DNA from: an uncultured Solobacterium sp.
Lineage (GTDB): Bacteria > Bacillota_I > Bacilli_A > Erysipelotrichales > Erysipelotrichaceae
Reading direction: 5' to 3'
Length of the DNA: 36,828 nucleotides
Assembly (NCBI GenBank): GCA_900543035.1
Contig: UQPV01000026.1
Span: 1 to 36,828 of the forward strand
A model generated the notes under the pieces. That model was not told where the DNA came from and did no database searches. It was given only the letters and a program-made list of their open reading frames with translations. How positions within the stretch are numbered: the stretch's first letter is position 1; every line of letters starts with the position of its first letter. A program made the position numbers and the translations under genes. Positions 7,662-15,573 of this stretch are shown piece by piece.

Positions 7662-8739
7662 ATGGAAGCGCTGGCTGATCGCCGCGGCCGTGGCGGTCCT
7701 TGTCATTGCCGGCGCGCTGTACACCTGGTATCTCAACGCGCTTTCTGCGGTCAATGAACGCAGGCAGGACGTCGTCTTCGTCGTCGAGAGCGGGGAGAAC
7801 ATGGACAGCGTGCTGGAGCGTCTGCAGGAAGAGAACCTGATCAAGAACAGTTTCCTGGTTTCTCTGCATGCGCGCATCAGCGGTCTGACCCAGACATGGG
7901 AAGGAGTATTCACGCTCAATGACACGATGTCGGCGGATGAGATCCTGCGCCGCCTCAACGATGCGGACGAGGCCAAGACCAACCAGACGCTCATCACCTT
8001 TCCAGAAGGCAGCTGGGCCAAGGATTACGCAGCGCTGATCGAAGAAAATCTGGGGATCAGTGCGGAAGAGCTGATCGCCAAATGGAATGATATGGAATAT
8101 ATCCGCACGCTGGCGCAGGACTATGCTTTCCTCGATGCGGATACGCTGGATAACGAGGATTACCGGGTCCGGCTGGAAGGATACCTGTTCCCGGAGACTT
8201 ACGCTTTTGATGAGGATGCCGACGCAGATGCCGTCACGCGCACGTTCTTAGATCACTTTCAGGAGATCTATGAAAAATATGCGCACGACTTTGAGGATTC
8301 GGATATGAGCATCCATGAGCTGATCACGCTGGCCAGCATCGTGCAGTATGAAGCGTCTACCGCAGAGGACATGAAGACCATTGCCGGCGTGTTCTACAAC
8401 CGCCTGCAGGAGGGGATGCCGCTGCAGTCGACCGTGACGGTCTGCTACGCCCTCTATGATGACCTGGACCGCAGTGACAGCGAAAGCTGGAAAGCGTGTG
8501 AAGCCAGCACGGATATCGATTCGCCCTACAACACTTATCTGAACGAGGGGCTGCCGATCGGTCCGATCGTCAACCCGGGCGAACAGGCCATAGAGGCCGT
8601 GCTGAACCCGGATGAAAACGATTATCTGTACTTCATCGCAGACATCAACGGGGTCAGAGGCGAGCAGGGAAAGGTGTATTACAGCACCACATATGAAGAA
8701 CACCGCCAGCTGCAGGAAGAGCTGGGACTGGTGTTCTGA
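7645..8739 (+). CDS. mltG: Endolytic murein transglycosylase MltG (YceG-like)
   Basis: MltG cleaves nascent glycan strands at the outer face of the membrane and is thought to help terminate peptidoglycan elongation. The product starts MKRKIKWKRWLIAAAVAVLV: a basic N-terminus, then one membrane span, leaving the rest outside. A LysM-like region (about 40-100) precedes the catalytic YceG domain, with EGYLFPETYAF, LASIVQYEAS carrying the catalytic Glu, and a C-terminal LPIGPIVNPGEQAIEAVLNP. 364 residues. The start is ambiguous: ATG 7645 has GGAAG six bases upstream; ATG 7639 and TTG 7630 are in-frame alternatives. It lies in the conserved yrzB-mltG-greA run. Confidence 0.95.
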   Translation: MKRKIKWKRWLIAAAVAVLVIAGALYTWYLNALSAVNERRQDVVFVVESGENMDSVLERLQEENLIKNSFLVSLHARISGLTQTWEGVFTLNDTMSADEILRRLNDADEAKTNQTLITFPEGSWAKDYAALIEENLGISAEELIAKWNDMEYIRTLAQDYAFLDADTLDNEDYRVRLEGYLFPETYAFDEDADADAVTRTFLDHFQEIYEKYAHDFEDSDMSIHELITLASIVQYEASTAEDMKTIAGVFYNRLQEGMPLQSTVTVCYALYDDLDRSDSESWKACEASTDIDSPYNTYLNEGLPIGPIVNPGEQAIEAVLNPDENDYLYFIADINGVRGEQGKVYYSTTYEEHRQLQEELGLVF

Positions 8740-8764
8740 GGATTTGACAATCATTGTAGCGAAT

Positions 8765-8785
8765 CCATGGAAAACATGGTATAAT
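8765..8785 (+). promoter_or_regulatory. greA promoter with extended -10
   Basis: TGG plus TATAAT: TG at 8777-8778, hexamer at 8780-8785. No -35 sits at the right distance; the TTGACA at 8744 is 30 bases away. An inverted repeat, CCATG (8765-8769) and CATGG (8775-8779), abuts the -10 and could be an operator. Confidence 0.7.
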
Positions 8786-8808
8786 ACCGAGCGAATAGGA
8801 GTGATACA

Positions 8809-9297
8809 ATGGCTCAGGAAAACGAACATAAGTTTTATGTGACCAAGGAAGGTCTCGATGAACTGCTCAAGGAGCAGGACAATCTGATTCATGTGGTGCG
8901 CCAGCAGGTCATCGTCGAGCTGCAGGAAGCCCGTGCACAGGGCGACTTGAGCGAGAACGCGGACTATGACGCTGCCCGCGACCATCAGGCGCGCGTGGAG
9001 GCGCGTATCCTGGAACTGGAGAACATGATCGCCAATGCGGTCATCATCGAGGAGGACAAAGAGGCCGTTTCCTCTAAGTCGGTCACCCTTGGATCCACCG
9101 TGAAGATCCTTGATCTCAGTGACAATACCGAAGAGACGTATACGATCGTCGGCTCGATCGAAGCAGATCCGCTGAACGGCAGACTGTCCAACATCTCGCC
9201 GTTGGCAGTGGCGCTGATGGATCACAAGGTCAACGATATCGTGCATATCGGCAATGTTGAGGTTCCTTACGACGTGCGCATCGTCGAATTGAAATAA
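8809..9297 (+). CDS. greA: Transcription elongation factor GreA
   Basis: GreA enters the secondary channel of RNA polymerase and stimulates cleavage of backtracked transcripts. The product is 162 residues. The N-terminal coiled coil carries the tip signature GDLSENADYDAARDHQ with the acidic residues needed for cleavage, and the C-terminal FKBP-like domain contains STVKILDLSDNTEETYTIVG and SPLAVALMDHKVNDIV. AGGAGTG precedes the ATG. It has its own extended -10 promoter and a strong terminator, so it is probably monocistronic. Confidence 0.97.
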   Translation: MAQENEHKFYVTKEGLDELLKEQDNLIHVVRQQVIVELQEARAQGDLSENADYDAARDHQARVEARILELENMIANAVIIEEDKEAVSSKSVTLGSTVKILDLSDNTEETYTIVGSIEADPLNGRLSNISPLAVALMDHKVNDIVHIGNVEVPYDVRIVELK

Positions 9298-9303
9298 AGA
9301 TGA

Positions 9304-9326
9304 GGCCCTCTTTGAGGGCCGTTTTT
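9304..9326 (+). terminator. Intrinsic terminator after greA
   Basis: GGCCCTC (9304-9310), loop TTT, GAGGGCC (9314-9320), then GTTTTT. Confidence 0.92.
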
Positions 9327-9341
9327 CACGAGGAGGAAGCA

Positions 9342-9974
9342 ATGAACACGACCAATACTTGCATCATCTTTGATATGGACGGCACGCTGTGGGATGCGTC
9401 GGACAACATCGCTGCCGCATACAATGCGCTCTTGCATGAGCAGCGGGGCTGGGACGGCTATTGCACGGGCGATGATCTGCGCGCGGTAGCCGGAATGGAG
9501 ATCGCAGAGATCGCGCGTGCGCTTTTCCCGCAGCTGAGCGAGCAGGAGGGACTGGCGCTGACGATGAGCTGCATGTCCTATGAGAATGAATATCTTTCCC
9601 GCCACGGCGGCGTGCTGTATCCGGATGTCGAAGCGGTCCTGGCGCAGCTGAGTGCGAAGCATCCGCTGATGATCGTGACCAATGCCGCGGACGGCTATGT
9701 GGATGCCATGTTCAGCGCGCATCATCTGGGGAAGTATTTCGTAGATCATGAGACACATGGGCGCACCGGGCTGTCCAAAGGAGAGAACATCTCCTTGATC
9801 ATGTCGCGCAACGGCATCCAGGATGCCTGGTATGTCGGCGACACGCTAAAGGATCAGCTGGCGTGCGAAGCAGCCGGGATCCCCTTTGTCTACGCGGCAT
9901 ATGGCTTTGGCGAGGCACAGCGCTGGCAGGCGCGCATCAGCTGCTTTCGCGATCTGTTGATGCTCTTTGATTGA
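9342..9974 (+). CDS. HAD-superfamily hydrolase, phosphoglycolate-phosphatase-like
   Basis: A 210-residue phosphatase of the haloacid dehalogenase fold. Motif I is FDMDGTLWD (nucleophile Asp and acid/base Asp), motif II is the TN of MIVTNAADG, motif III is the Lys of GLSKGENI, and motif IV is YVGDTLKD. The alpha-helical cap lies between motifs I and II (about residues 20-90), as in Gph/PgmB-type enzymes. AGGAGG is five bases before ATG 9342; the longer frame from 9300 would start inside the greA terminator. Substrate cannot be told. It is flanked by terminators on both sides; I see no clear promoter in the 15 bases before its binding site, so it may depend on greA read-through. Confidence 0.9.
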   Translation: MNTTNTCIIFDMDGTLWDASDNIAAAYNALLHEQRGWDGYCTGDDLRAVAGMEIAEIARALFPQLSEQEGLALTMSCMSYENEYLSRHGGVLYPDVEAVLAQLSAKHPLMIVTNAADGYVDAMFSAHHLGKYFVDHETHGRTGLSKGENISLIMSRNGIQDAWYVGDTLKDQLACEAAGIPFVYAAYGFGEAQRWQARISCFRDLLMLFD

Positions 9975-9975
9975 G

Positions 9976-10002
9976 GCATGTCTTTTGCGGACATGCTTTT
10001 TT
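9976..10002 (+). terminator. Intrinsic terminator after the HAD gene
   Basis: GCATGTC (9976-9982) pairs with GACATGC (9990-9996), followed by six Ts. Confidence 0.9.
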
Positions 10003-10048
10003 AGTGTGCTCGGCCATCCGCTCGTATAGGCGGCTTGGGAGGGATCTG

Positions 10049-10528
10049 ATGAAGAGGATATTGCTGTATGTCAGCGCGCTGCTGTTGTTTGCCTTTGTCT
10101 GCATGCCTTCTCTGCCTGATGCGGAGCTGCTTTCCCAGTATGAGCGCGAGATGAAGAAGGTAGAGGTGAAAGGGGCGGTGAAGCATCCCGGCGTCTATGA
10201 GCTGCCCTGGGATGCGGACAATGCCGCGCTGATCGAGCTGGCCGGCGGAGCGGCGGATGACGCGGATCTCTCAGCCGTTGCGCTGACACAGACGCTTACG
10301 CACGAGGGCGTGCTCGTCGTGCCAGAGAAACGGGAGAAACAGCGGATCTCGCTCAACAGCGCCACGCTTGAGGAGCTGGATGAACTGAATGGGGTCGGCA
10401 TGGCCATCGCGCAGCGGATCATCGATTATCGCCGCATCAAGCCGTTTGAGACGCTGGAAGAGATCATGGAGGTCAAAGGCATCGGGGAGAAGATGTTTGA
10501 ACAGATCAAAGATGAGATCACGCTTTGA
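10049..10528 (+). CDS. comEA: ComEA-type DNA-binding competence protein
   Basis: ComEA is a membrane-anchored receptor that binds incoming double-stranded DNA on the outside and passes it to ComEC. The 159-residue product has an N-terminal membrane anchor (MKRILLYVSALLLFAFVCM), a SLBB-like domain (KVEVKGAVKHPGVYELP), and a C-terminal pair of helix-hairpin-helix motifs (ELNGVGMAIAQRII and EVKGIGEKMFEQI) preceded by ISLNSATLEEL. GGGAGGG precedes ATG 10049; the longer frame from 9971 would run through the terminator. The promoter is unclear; TATAGG near 10025 is weak. It overlaps comEC by 17 bases, the usual comE order. Confidence 0.94.
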   Translation: MKRILLYVSALLLFAFVCMPSLPDAELLSQYEREMKKVEVKGAVKHPGVYELPWDADNAALIELAGGAADDADLSAVALTQTLTHEGVLVVPEKREKQRISLNSATLEELDELNGVGMAIAQRIIDYRRIKPFETLEEIMEVKGIGEKMFEQIKDEITL

Positions 10529-12461
10529 GCGTGCTGACCTGCTGGCGGCGGGGCTGGCGCTGTGCTCCTTCTTGCTCGTGGAGGAGTTCAGCGTGAAGGT
10601 GTGGCTGCTCATCATGTGGGTCATCCTGCGGCGCAGGCAGCCGCTTGCTCTCGCGCTGATCACGCTGCTCTTTGGCTGTTCGTTCCTGCTTCGCGCGCCA
10701 TTGCCCGCTTCTGCGCCAGATACGCAGATCATCCGGGTCGAGCAGATCAAGTCTTCTTATGTGATCGCTGAGGCAAAGGGCCAGCGGGTCGTCGTCTATG
10801 GGCTGAAGCAGCCTTCCTTCGGGGATATCGTGCGGGTATCCGGGACATGGAAGCAGCTGCATTCCGATCATAATTTCGGACAGTTCAGCTTTGACGACTA
10901 CATGGCGAAACGCGGTGTGCGCTATCGCATCAGCAGCGAGGAAAGCGAAACGCTCAGCCAGGGAAACACCTTAAGAGCGCGGCTGTTTCGCCAAGCCTGG
11001 CAGAGTGAGGGGAAAAGCCGGGAGCTGCTGCTCAGCCTCATTTATGGGATACAGGAAGAGGGCAGCTATCTGCTCAGCGCCTGCGGCCTGCATCTGTCCT
11101 CGCTGGCACATTGGCTGAAGAAGCTCTCCGGCAAGCGGCTGGCTAAGCGGCAGAGCCAGGCGGCCGCGGTCATCTTTCTGGCGCTGGCTGGCTCCCTGAC
11201 CAACTTCAGCGATTCCTTGTTCCGCGTGCTCTGCACACAGATGGCCGGGCTGCTGCCGGGATCGAAACGCGATGCGGCGGGGCTGAGCATCTTGCTCGTG
11301 CTGCTGTTTCGGCCATACATGGTCAGCGAGATGTCCTTCGTGCTTCCGACTGTGCTCCGCCTGGCGTTTTTGTTCAATCGTTCACGCCTGCGTGCGCGTG
11401 CGCTCTCCATGCTGGTCGTCATCCCGCTCCAGCTATGCTTTTTTCATGAGATCGCGATCGTCCAGACACTGCTCTTTCAGCCGTTGAGGACGCTGTATGC
11501 CTTGTTGTATGTGCCGGCGCTGCTCGGCCTGTTCATGCCTGCGTGCATCACGCCGCTGCTTGGGACGGCCGCATTGCTGGAGCAGCTGTCCGCTGCCGCA
11601 CAGACGTGGGTGCTGTCTTATTATCCCAGCGTGCTGTGGATCCTGTGCTGGATATGGCTCTTGCTCAGGCTGCTGAAGGAGAACAAGGCCCGCACGTGGG
11701 GAATGCTGGCGCTGCTGCTGGCCTTCAGTCAGGTCGAAGGGTATCTGGACCCGTTCTTTGAAGTCATGATCATCGATGTCGGGCAGGGAGACTGTGCATT
11801 GATCAGCCTTCCGCACCGTCAGGGGACGCTGATGATCGATGCGGCAGGAAGCTTATATCGCAGCATTCCCCGCCAGATCATCGCACCGCTGCTGAAGGAC
11901 AAGAAGATCGATCGCATCGATAAGCTGATCCTGACTCACGATGATCATGATCACAGCGGCGGCTTGCAAGAGCTCTCTGAGATCGTGGAGATCGCAGAGG
12001 TGATCACGGTGAAAGAGGATGTGGTGGACCCGCTGCTGGTGCAGGCGCTGATCCCTGAGTATGCAGGGGAAGATGAGAATGAGAACAGCATCGTCTCCTG
12101 GTTCGGCTGGGACGGGCTGCATTATTTGTTCATGGGTGATCTCGGCGTGAAGGGAGAGAAAGAGATCTTGCGCCGCTATGACGCTCTGCCCTGCGATATC
12201 CTCAAGATCGGCCATCACGGCAGCGATACCAGTTCATCTGCAGCGTTCCTGCATGCGCTCAGACCGCAGCTGGCCCTGATCTCGGTCGGGCATGACAATC
12301 GTTACGGCCATCCCAGCGAGACGGTGCTGCAGACGCTGGATAAAGAGGGGATCCCCTATTATTCGACCGCAGAGGACGGCGCCATCCTCATCCGCACCAC
12401 AGCGTTGTTCAAATATGCCAGGACAGCGCGCGGGGAATTTGCTATAATGAGAGACAGGTGA
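10512..12461 (+). CDS. comEC: ComEC/Rec2 DNA uptake channel with metallo-beta-lactamase domain
   Basis: ComEC forms the inner-membrane channel for single-stranded DNA during transformation. The 649-residue product is shorter than Bacillus ComEC. In order: two or three short N-terminal spans; a soluble OB-like region (SFGDIVRVSGTWKQL, FSFDDYMAKRGVRYRI); the multi-span competence domain with SACGLHLSSLAHWLKK; and a C-terminal MBL-fold domain with IIDVGQGDCALI, THDDHDHSGG and GHHGSDTSSS, which keeps the metal-binding His/Asp pattern and so may be an active nuclease. Start ATG 10512 lies inside comEA. The end overlaps holA by one base and contains the holA promoter. Confidence 0.94.
   Translation: MRSRFERADLLAAGLALCSFLLVEEFSVKVWLLIMWVILRRRQPLALALITLLFGCSFLLRAPLPASAPDTQIIRVEQIKSSYVIAEAKGQRVVVYGLKQPSFGDIVRVSGTWKQLHSDHNFGQFSFDDYMAKRGVRYRISSEESETLSQGNTLRARLFRQAWQSEGKSRELLLSLIYGIQEEGSYLLSACGLHLSSLAHWLKKLSGKRLAKRQSQAAAVIFLALAGSLTNFSDSLFRVLCTQMAGLLPGSKRDAAGLSILLVLLFRPYMVSEMSFVLPTVLRLAFLFNRSRLRARALSMLVVIPLQLCFFHEIAIVQTLLFQPLRTLYALLYVPALLGLFMPACITPLLGTAALLEQLSAAAQTWVLSYYPSVLWILCWIWLLLRLLKENKARTWGMLALLLAFSQVEGYLDPFFEVMIIDVGQGDCALISLPHRQGTLMIDAAGSLYRSIPRQIIAPLLKDKKIDRIDKLILTHDDHDHSGGLQELSEIVEIAEVITVKEDVVDPLLVQALIPEYAGEDENENSIVSWFGWDGLHYLFMGDLGVKGEKEILRRYDALPCDILKIGHHGSDTSSSAAFLHALRPQLALISVGHDNRYGHPSETVLQTLDKEGIPYYSTAEDGAILIRTTALFKYARTARGEFAIMRDR
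12420..12448 (+). promoter_or_regulatory. holA promoter inside the end of comEC
   Basis: AGGACA (12420-12425), 17 bases, TATAAT (12443-12448) with TGC before it. This lets holA, an essential gene, be transcribed independently of comEC. Confidence 0.65.
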
Positions 12462-13411
12462 TGAACGTGAACTATGTCATATATGGTGAGGAGCGCGCGA
12501 CGATCGAAAAGAAGATCGCGCAGATCGCCGCCAGGCTGCATGTGGACAAGGAACAGATCTCGGTCTATGACGCTTCTGCAACGCTGCTGAAGGTCATCCT
12601 GGAAGATGCGATGTCGCTGCCGCTGTTTGAAACGCATAAAGTGGTCGTCATGAAGAACGCTTCCTTTCTCAGCGCAAAGGATACGACCGGCTATGATCTG
12701 GATCCGCTGCTGGCATACGCCGCAGACCCTTTGGAAAGCAGCACGCTGATCATGGTCTGTGAAAGCGAAAAGCTCGATCAGCGCAAAAAAGCGGTGAAGC
12801 AGCTGATGCGCACGTGCGAGGTGATCCGCTGCGGGCGCATCGATGAGCGGGAGAAGGCCGGCATCATCAGCGAGATGGTCCGCGAGCGCGGGATCAAGAT
12901 CAGCGCTGAGGCGCTGCAGCTGTTCACTGCGCGGATGCCCAATGATCTGGCCGTCATTGAGAACGAGGTGGAAAAGCTTTCGCTCTATGGCGATGAGATC
13001 CATGCAGAGGAGGCCGAGGCGCTCAGCGTGCGGACGCTGGATGACCGCGTGTTCGACCTGTGCGGGGCGTTGTGCGCGCATGATCTCAAGAAGGCCTTCA
13101 GGCTGTGGAAAGACCTGGATGCCGGTCAGCTGGATCCGATCTACCTGAGCGCGACGCTGGCGGCGCAGTTTCGCTTCCTGTATCAGGTCAGCGTCCTCAT
13201 GTGGCGCGGGCTGAGCAAGGGGGCGATCGCGGAACAGCTCCATGCGCATCCTTACCGGGTGCAGATGACGATGGCGCAATGCCGCGCGCTGAGCAGCGAT
13301 CAGCTGCTGGGCATCCTGAAGCGGCTGGCGGACCTCGATCAGCGGATCAAGAGCGGAAGGGTGGATAAAAAGCTCGGGTTCGAGCTGTTCCTGCTCTCCA
13401 TGAACGCATAA
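12461..13411 (+). CDS. holA: DNA polymerase III delta subunit HolA
   Basis: HolA opens the beta clamp within the clamp loader. 316 residues beginning MNVNYVIYGEERATIEKKI. The N-terminal AAA+-like domain shows VVVMKNASFL and TLIMVCESEKLDQRKKAVKQL but no Walker A, as expected for delta. The middle part has MPNDLAVIENEVEKLSLY, a conserved delta signature, and the C-terminal collar domain ends in RIKSGRVDKKLGFELFLLSM. ATG 12461 overlaps the comEC stop by one base; GTG 12458 is possible. The comEC-holA-rpsT neighbourhood matches Bacillus. Confidence 0.96.
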   Translation: MNVNYVIYGEERATIEKKIAQIAARLHVDKEQISVYDASATLLKVILEDAMSLPLFETHKVVVMKNASFLSAKDTTGYDLDPLLAYAADPLESSTLIMVCESEKLDQRKKAVKQLMRTCEVIRCGRIDEREKAGIISEMVRERGIKISAEALQLFTARMPNDLAVIENEVEKLSLYGDEIHAEEAEALSVRTLDDRVFDLCGALCAHDLKKAFRLWKDLDAGQLDPIYLSATLAAQFRFLYQVSVLMWRGLSKGAIAEQLHAHPYRVQMTMAQCRALSSDQLLGILKRLADLDQRIKSGRVDKKLGFELFLLSMNA

Positions 13412-13438
13412 AAAAACCGGCATCCTGCCGGTCATTTT
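13411..13438. terminator. Bidirectional terminator between holA and rpsT
   Basis: ACCGGC (13416-13421) and GCCGGT (13427-13432) form a stem flanked by six As on the left and Ts on the right. It serves holA on plus and rpsT on minus, whose stop codons lie at its two ends. Confidence 0.9.
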
Positions 13439-13701
13439 TATGCGATGCTGTTGACAGCCTTGCTCAGACGTGATTTCTGACGAATGGCATAATTTCTGTG
13501 GTGGAGCCCCTTGACCACTGCCTTGTCCAGCTTGGAGCTGGCTTCTCTGTATGCAGCTGCGGCAGCTTCCTTATCGTTTGCCTCGACAGCAGCCAATACC
13601 TTCTTGATCGCCGTCTTCAGCGCGGATTTCTGAGCGACAACTGCCTGGTGTCTCTTGTCATTTGTTTTTACACGCTTTTTCTGTGATTTGATCTGCGGCA
13701 T
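13438..13701 (-). CDS. rpsT: 30S ribosomal protein S20
   Basis: S20 is an early-binding 16S rRNA protein. The 87-residue, Lys/Arg/Ala-rich product reads MPQIKSQKKRVKTNDKRHQA, with the family core SALKTAIKKV and a C-terminal RNYAIRQKSRLSKAVNSIA. AGGAGGTG lies five bases upstream of the ATG. It has its own minus-strand promoter and shares the terminator with convergent holA. Confidence 0.98.
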   Translation of the reverse strand: MPQIKSQKKRVKTNDKRHQAVVAQKSALKTAIKKVLAAVEANDKEAAAAAYREASSKLDKAVVKGLHHRNYAIRQKSRLSKAVNSIA

Positions 13702-13735
13702 GATTACACCTCCTGTTTTCCTTAAATGCTTGTAA

Positions 13736-13764
13736 ATTATAGCAAAGCTCAGACGAAAAAGCAA
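13736..13764 (-). promoter_or_regulatory. rpsT promoter
   Basis: Read on the minus strand: TTGCTT (13764-13759), 17 bases, TATAAT (13741-13736) with TGC before it as an extended -10. It overlaps the proposed gpr promoter on the other strand. Confidence 0.78.
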
Positions 13765-13790
13765 TATTGTCCGCAAAAAAAGCCATACTG
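13761..13790 (+). promoter_or_regulatory. Possible forespore-type (sigma-G/F) promoter of gpr
   Basis: GCAATA (13761-13766), 17 bases, CATACTG (13784-13790). This is close to the Bacillus sigma-G pattern (-35 with an ATA end, -10 CATnnTA), except for the last base. gpr is a sigma-G/F gene in Bacillus and no sigma-A hexamers are seen here. Transcription would begin about nine bases before the start codon, giving a very short leader with the binding site at its 5' end. Confidence 0.4.
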
Positions 13791-13805
13791 GAAATGGGTG
13801 AGCAG

Positions 13806-14666
13806 ATGAAGGATTATCAGATACGCAGTGATTTCGCAGACGAGATCATTTCAGGAAGCAGCGAAGAGGAGGCCTACAGCCATCAGACGCATGAGGGAGA
13901 GCATGTCCGGGTGAGCCATGTCTGCATCCATCGCGCGGACAATGTGCTGGGCAAGCAGCCAGGCGATTATATCAGCATCGAGTTTGATTCCCTGCATGAG
14001 CATGAAGCGCGGGAAGAGGTCATCGAGTCGCTGCGCGCTGCGCTTTGCGCGTTGATGAAGGATACGGTGCGCCGCATCCTGGTGATCGGCTTGGGCAACC
14101 GCTTCATCACCAGTGATGCGCTCGGCCCTCAGGTGGCCCGCAATATCCTGGTCACTTCGCATCTTTATGCGCAGGGCCATGCCCACCAGCTGCAAGGAAC
14201 GCGCAATGTCGCGGTGCTGGCGCCGGGCGTCATGGGGCAGACCGGTCTGGAAAGCAGCAGCATCATCCAGAGCGTGAGCGGTGTCTATCACCCGGATGTG
14301 ATCATCGCCGTCGACGCGCTGGCCACCCGCACGATCCGCCGCATCAACCGTGTCATCCAGATAAACAATACCGGCATTCAGCCGGGCAGCGGCGTGGGGA
14401 ACCACCGGCTTGCCCTCAGCGAGGAGACCCTGCATGTGCCGGTGATCGCCATGGGCGTGGCGACGGTGACCAGCATCGGCGCCATCCTGAGCGAGGCGCT
14501 GGAATCACATGACGAGCGTGATGCGATCCTCTCAGGCATCGCGAAGGAAGGCAGGCTCGACCTCGTCGTCACCCCGAAGTCGATGGATGATGAGCTGGAT
14601 CAGCTCGTGCATGTGATGGGCCGCGCCCTCAATCTGGCCCTGCATCCGGGGTATCCTGAACTTTAG
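13806..14666 (+). CDS. gpr: Germination protease GPR
   Basis: GPR is an aspartic-type protease made in the forespore as a zymogen; it degrades small acid-soluble spore proteins when spores germinate. The 286-residue product begins MKDYQIRSDFADE, matching the GPR N-terminus (YxIRTDLAxE). It contains GLGNRFITSDALGPQVARNILVTSHL in two stretches and IIAVDALATR, which hold the two conserved active-site Asp residues, and INNTGIQPGSGVGNHR. GGGTGA lies four bases before ATG 13806; ATG 13794 is an in-frame alternative. spoIIP follows, as in Bacillus. This is strong evidence of sporulation ability. Confidence 0.95.
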   Translation: MKDYQIRSDFADEIISGSSEEEAYSHQTHEGEHVRVSHVCIHRADNVLGKQPGDYISIEFDSLHEHEAREEVIESLRAALCALMKDTVRRILVIGLGNRFITSDALGPQVARNILVTSHLYAQGHAHQLQGTRNVAVLAPGVMGQTGLESSSIIQSVSGVYHPDVIIAVDALATRTIRRINRVIQINNTGIQPGSGVGNHRLALSEETLHVPVIAMGVATVTSIGAILSEALESHDERDAILSGIAKEGRLDLVVTPKSMDDELDQLVHVMGRALNLALHPGYPEL

Positions 14667-14714
14667 GTTCTGTCTTCTGTTGCGCGCGCATAAGAATGAG
14701 CAAGAGGTGAGGGT

Positions 14715-15563
14715 ATGCGCGCAGGATTCAAGATCGTGATGAAGCTGGGCGTGATCGGCGGCTTTTTGTTCTGCACGCCCTTTTTTGACGGGATGCGGCA
14801 GCTGATCGAGGAGAGCAGCTTCCTCAATCTGCTGGTGGTGCGCCAGGAAGTGAGCGTGGATGATTTTTCCTTGAAGAATCAGCTGAATGTCATGTCTGTC
14901 CCCCAGGAGGAAGAAGAGGGCAATGTGAGCGAGAGCACGATCTTCACGTCGAAACAGCCTTCGACGCCGGCGGTGAAGGAACGCGTGCCGGGACAGAAGC
15001 GGGTATATATTTACGACACGCACCAGAGCGAGGAATATCTGGATGGAAAGACCGTGCTCGACGGCGCCAAGCTGCTTGGCGAGCAGCTGCAGGAAGCCGG
15101 GGTGGAAGTATTTGTGGAGACCAATTCCTTTTCTGACTATATGAAGCAAAATGGTCTGAATTATAACGACAGCTATCTGGTCTCTTACAATTTTCTTAAT
15201 GATGTGCTGGCGGATTACGGTCCCTTTGACCTCATCATCGACTTTCACCGCGATGCCGTGCCGCGGGAAAGCTCCTTTGTCACCCTGGAAGGAAAGGATT
15301 ATGCAAAGATGATGTTCGTCATCGGCGGACTGAACGGACATGTGGAACACAGCGAACAGCTCTGTCAGACACTGTATGACAAAATCGAACAGGTGCAGCC
15401 GGGTATCATGAAGAAGACGATGGTGCGGGAGGCTTATTATAATCAGCAGGTAAATGAGAACATGGTGCTCATCGAAGTGGGATCGAACAACAGCACGTTC
15501 GAAGAAGTGAGCAATTCGGTCGATGTGCTGGCGCAGGGCCTCATCGCCTATCTGTCCGCATAG
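14715..15563 (+). CDS. spoIIP: Stage II sporulation protein P, septal peptidoglycan hydrolase
   Basis: SpoIIP is an amidase/endopeptidase that works with SpoIID and SpoIIM to thin the septum during engulfment. The 282-residue product has an N-terminal anchor (about 4-25), a linker, and the catalytic domain: VYIYDTHQSEEYL, DLIIDFHRDAVPR, and NQQVNENMVLIEVGSNNSTFEE, covering the conserved zinc His and Glu positions. AGAGGTGA precedes the ATG. It lies 48 bases after gpr with no terminator, so the two may be cotranscribed; I see no confident sigma-E type promoter of its own. Confidence 0.95.
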   Translation: MRAGFKIVMKLGVIGGFLFCTPFFDGMRQLIEESSFLNLLVVRQEVSVDDFSLKNQLNVMSVPQEEEEGNVSESTIFTSKQPSTPAVKERVPGQKRVYIYDTHQSEEYLDGKTVLDGAKLLGEQLQEAGVEVFVETNSFSDYMKQNGLNYNDSYLVSYNFLNDVLADYGPFDLIIDFHRDAVPRESSFVTLEGKDYAKMMFVIGGLNGHVEHSEQLCQTLYDKIEQVQPGIMKKTMVREAYYNQQVNENMVLIEVGSNNSTFEEVSNSVDVLAQGLIAYLSA

Positions 15564-15573
15564 AGGTGATGTG

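Noticed and set aside
8744..8749. TTGACA as -35 of greA
   Set aside because: It is 30 bases from the -10; the extended -10 explains the promoter without it.
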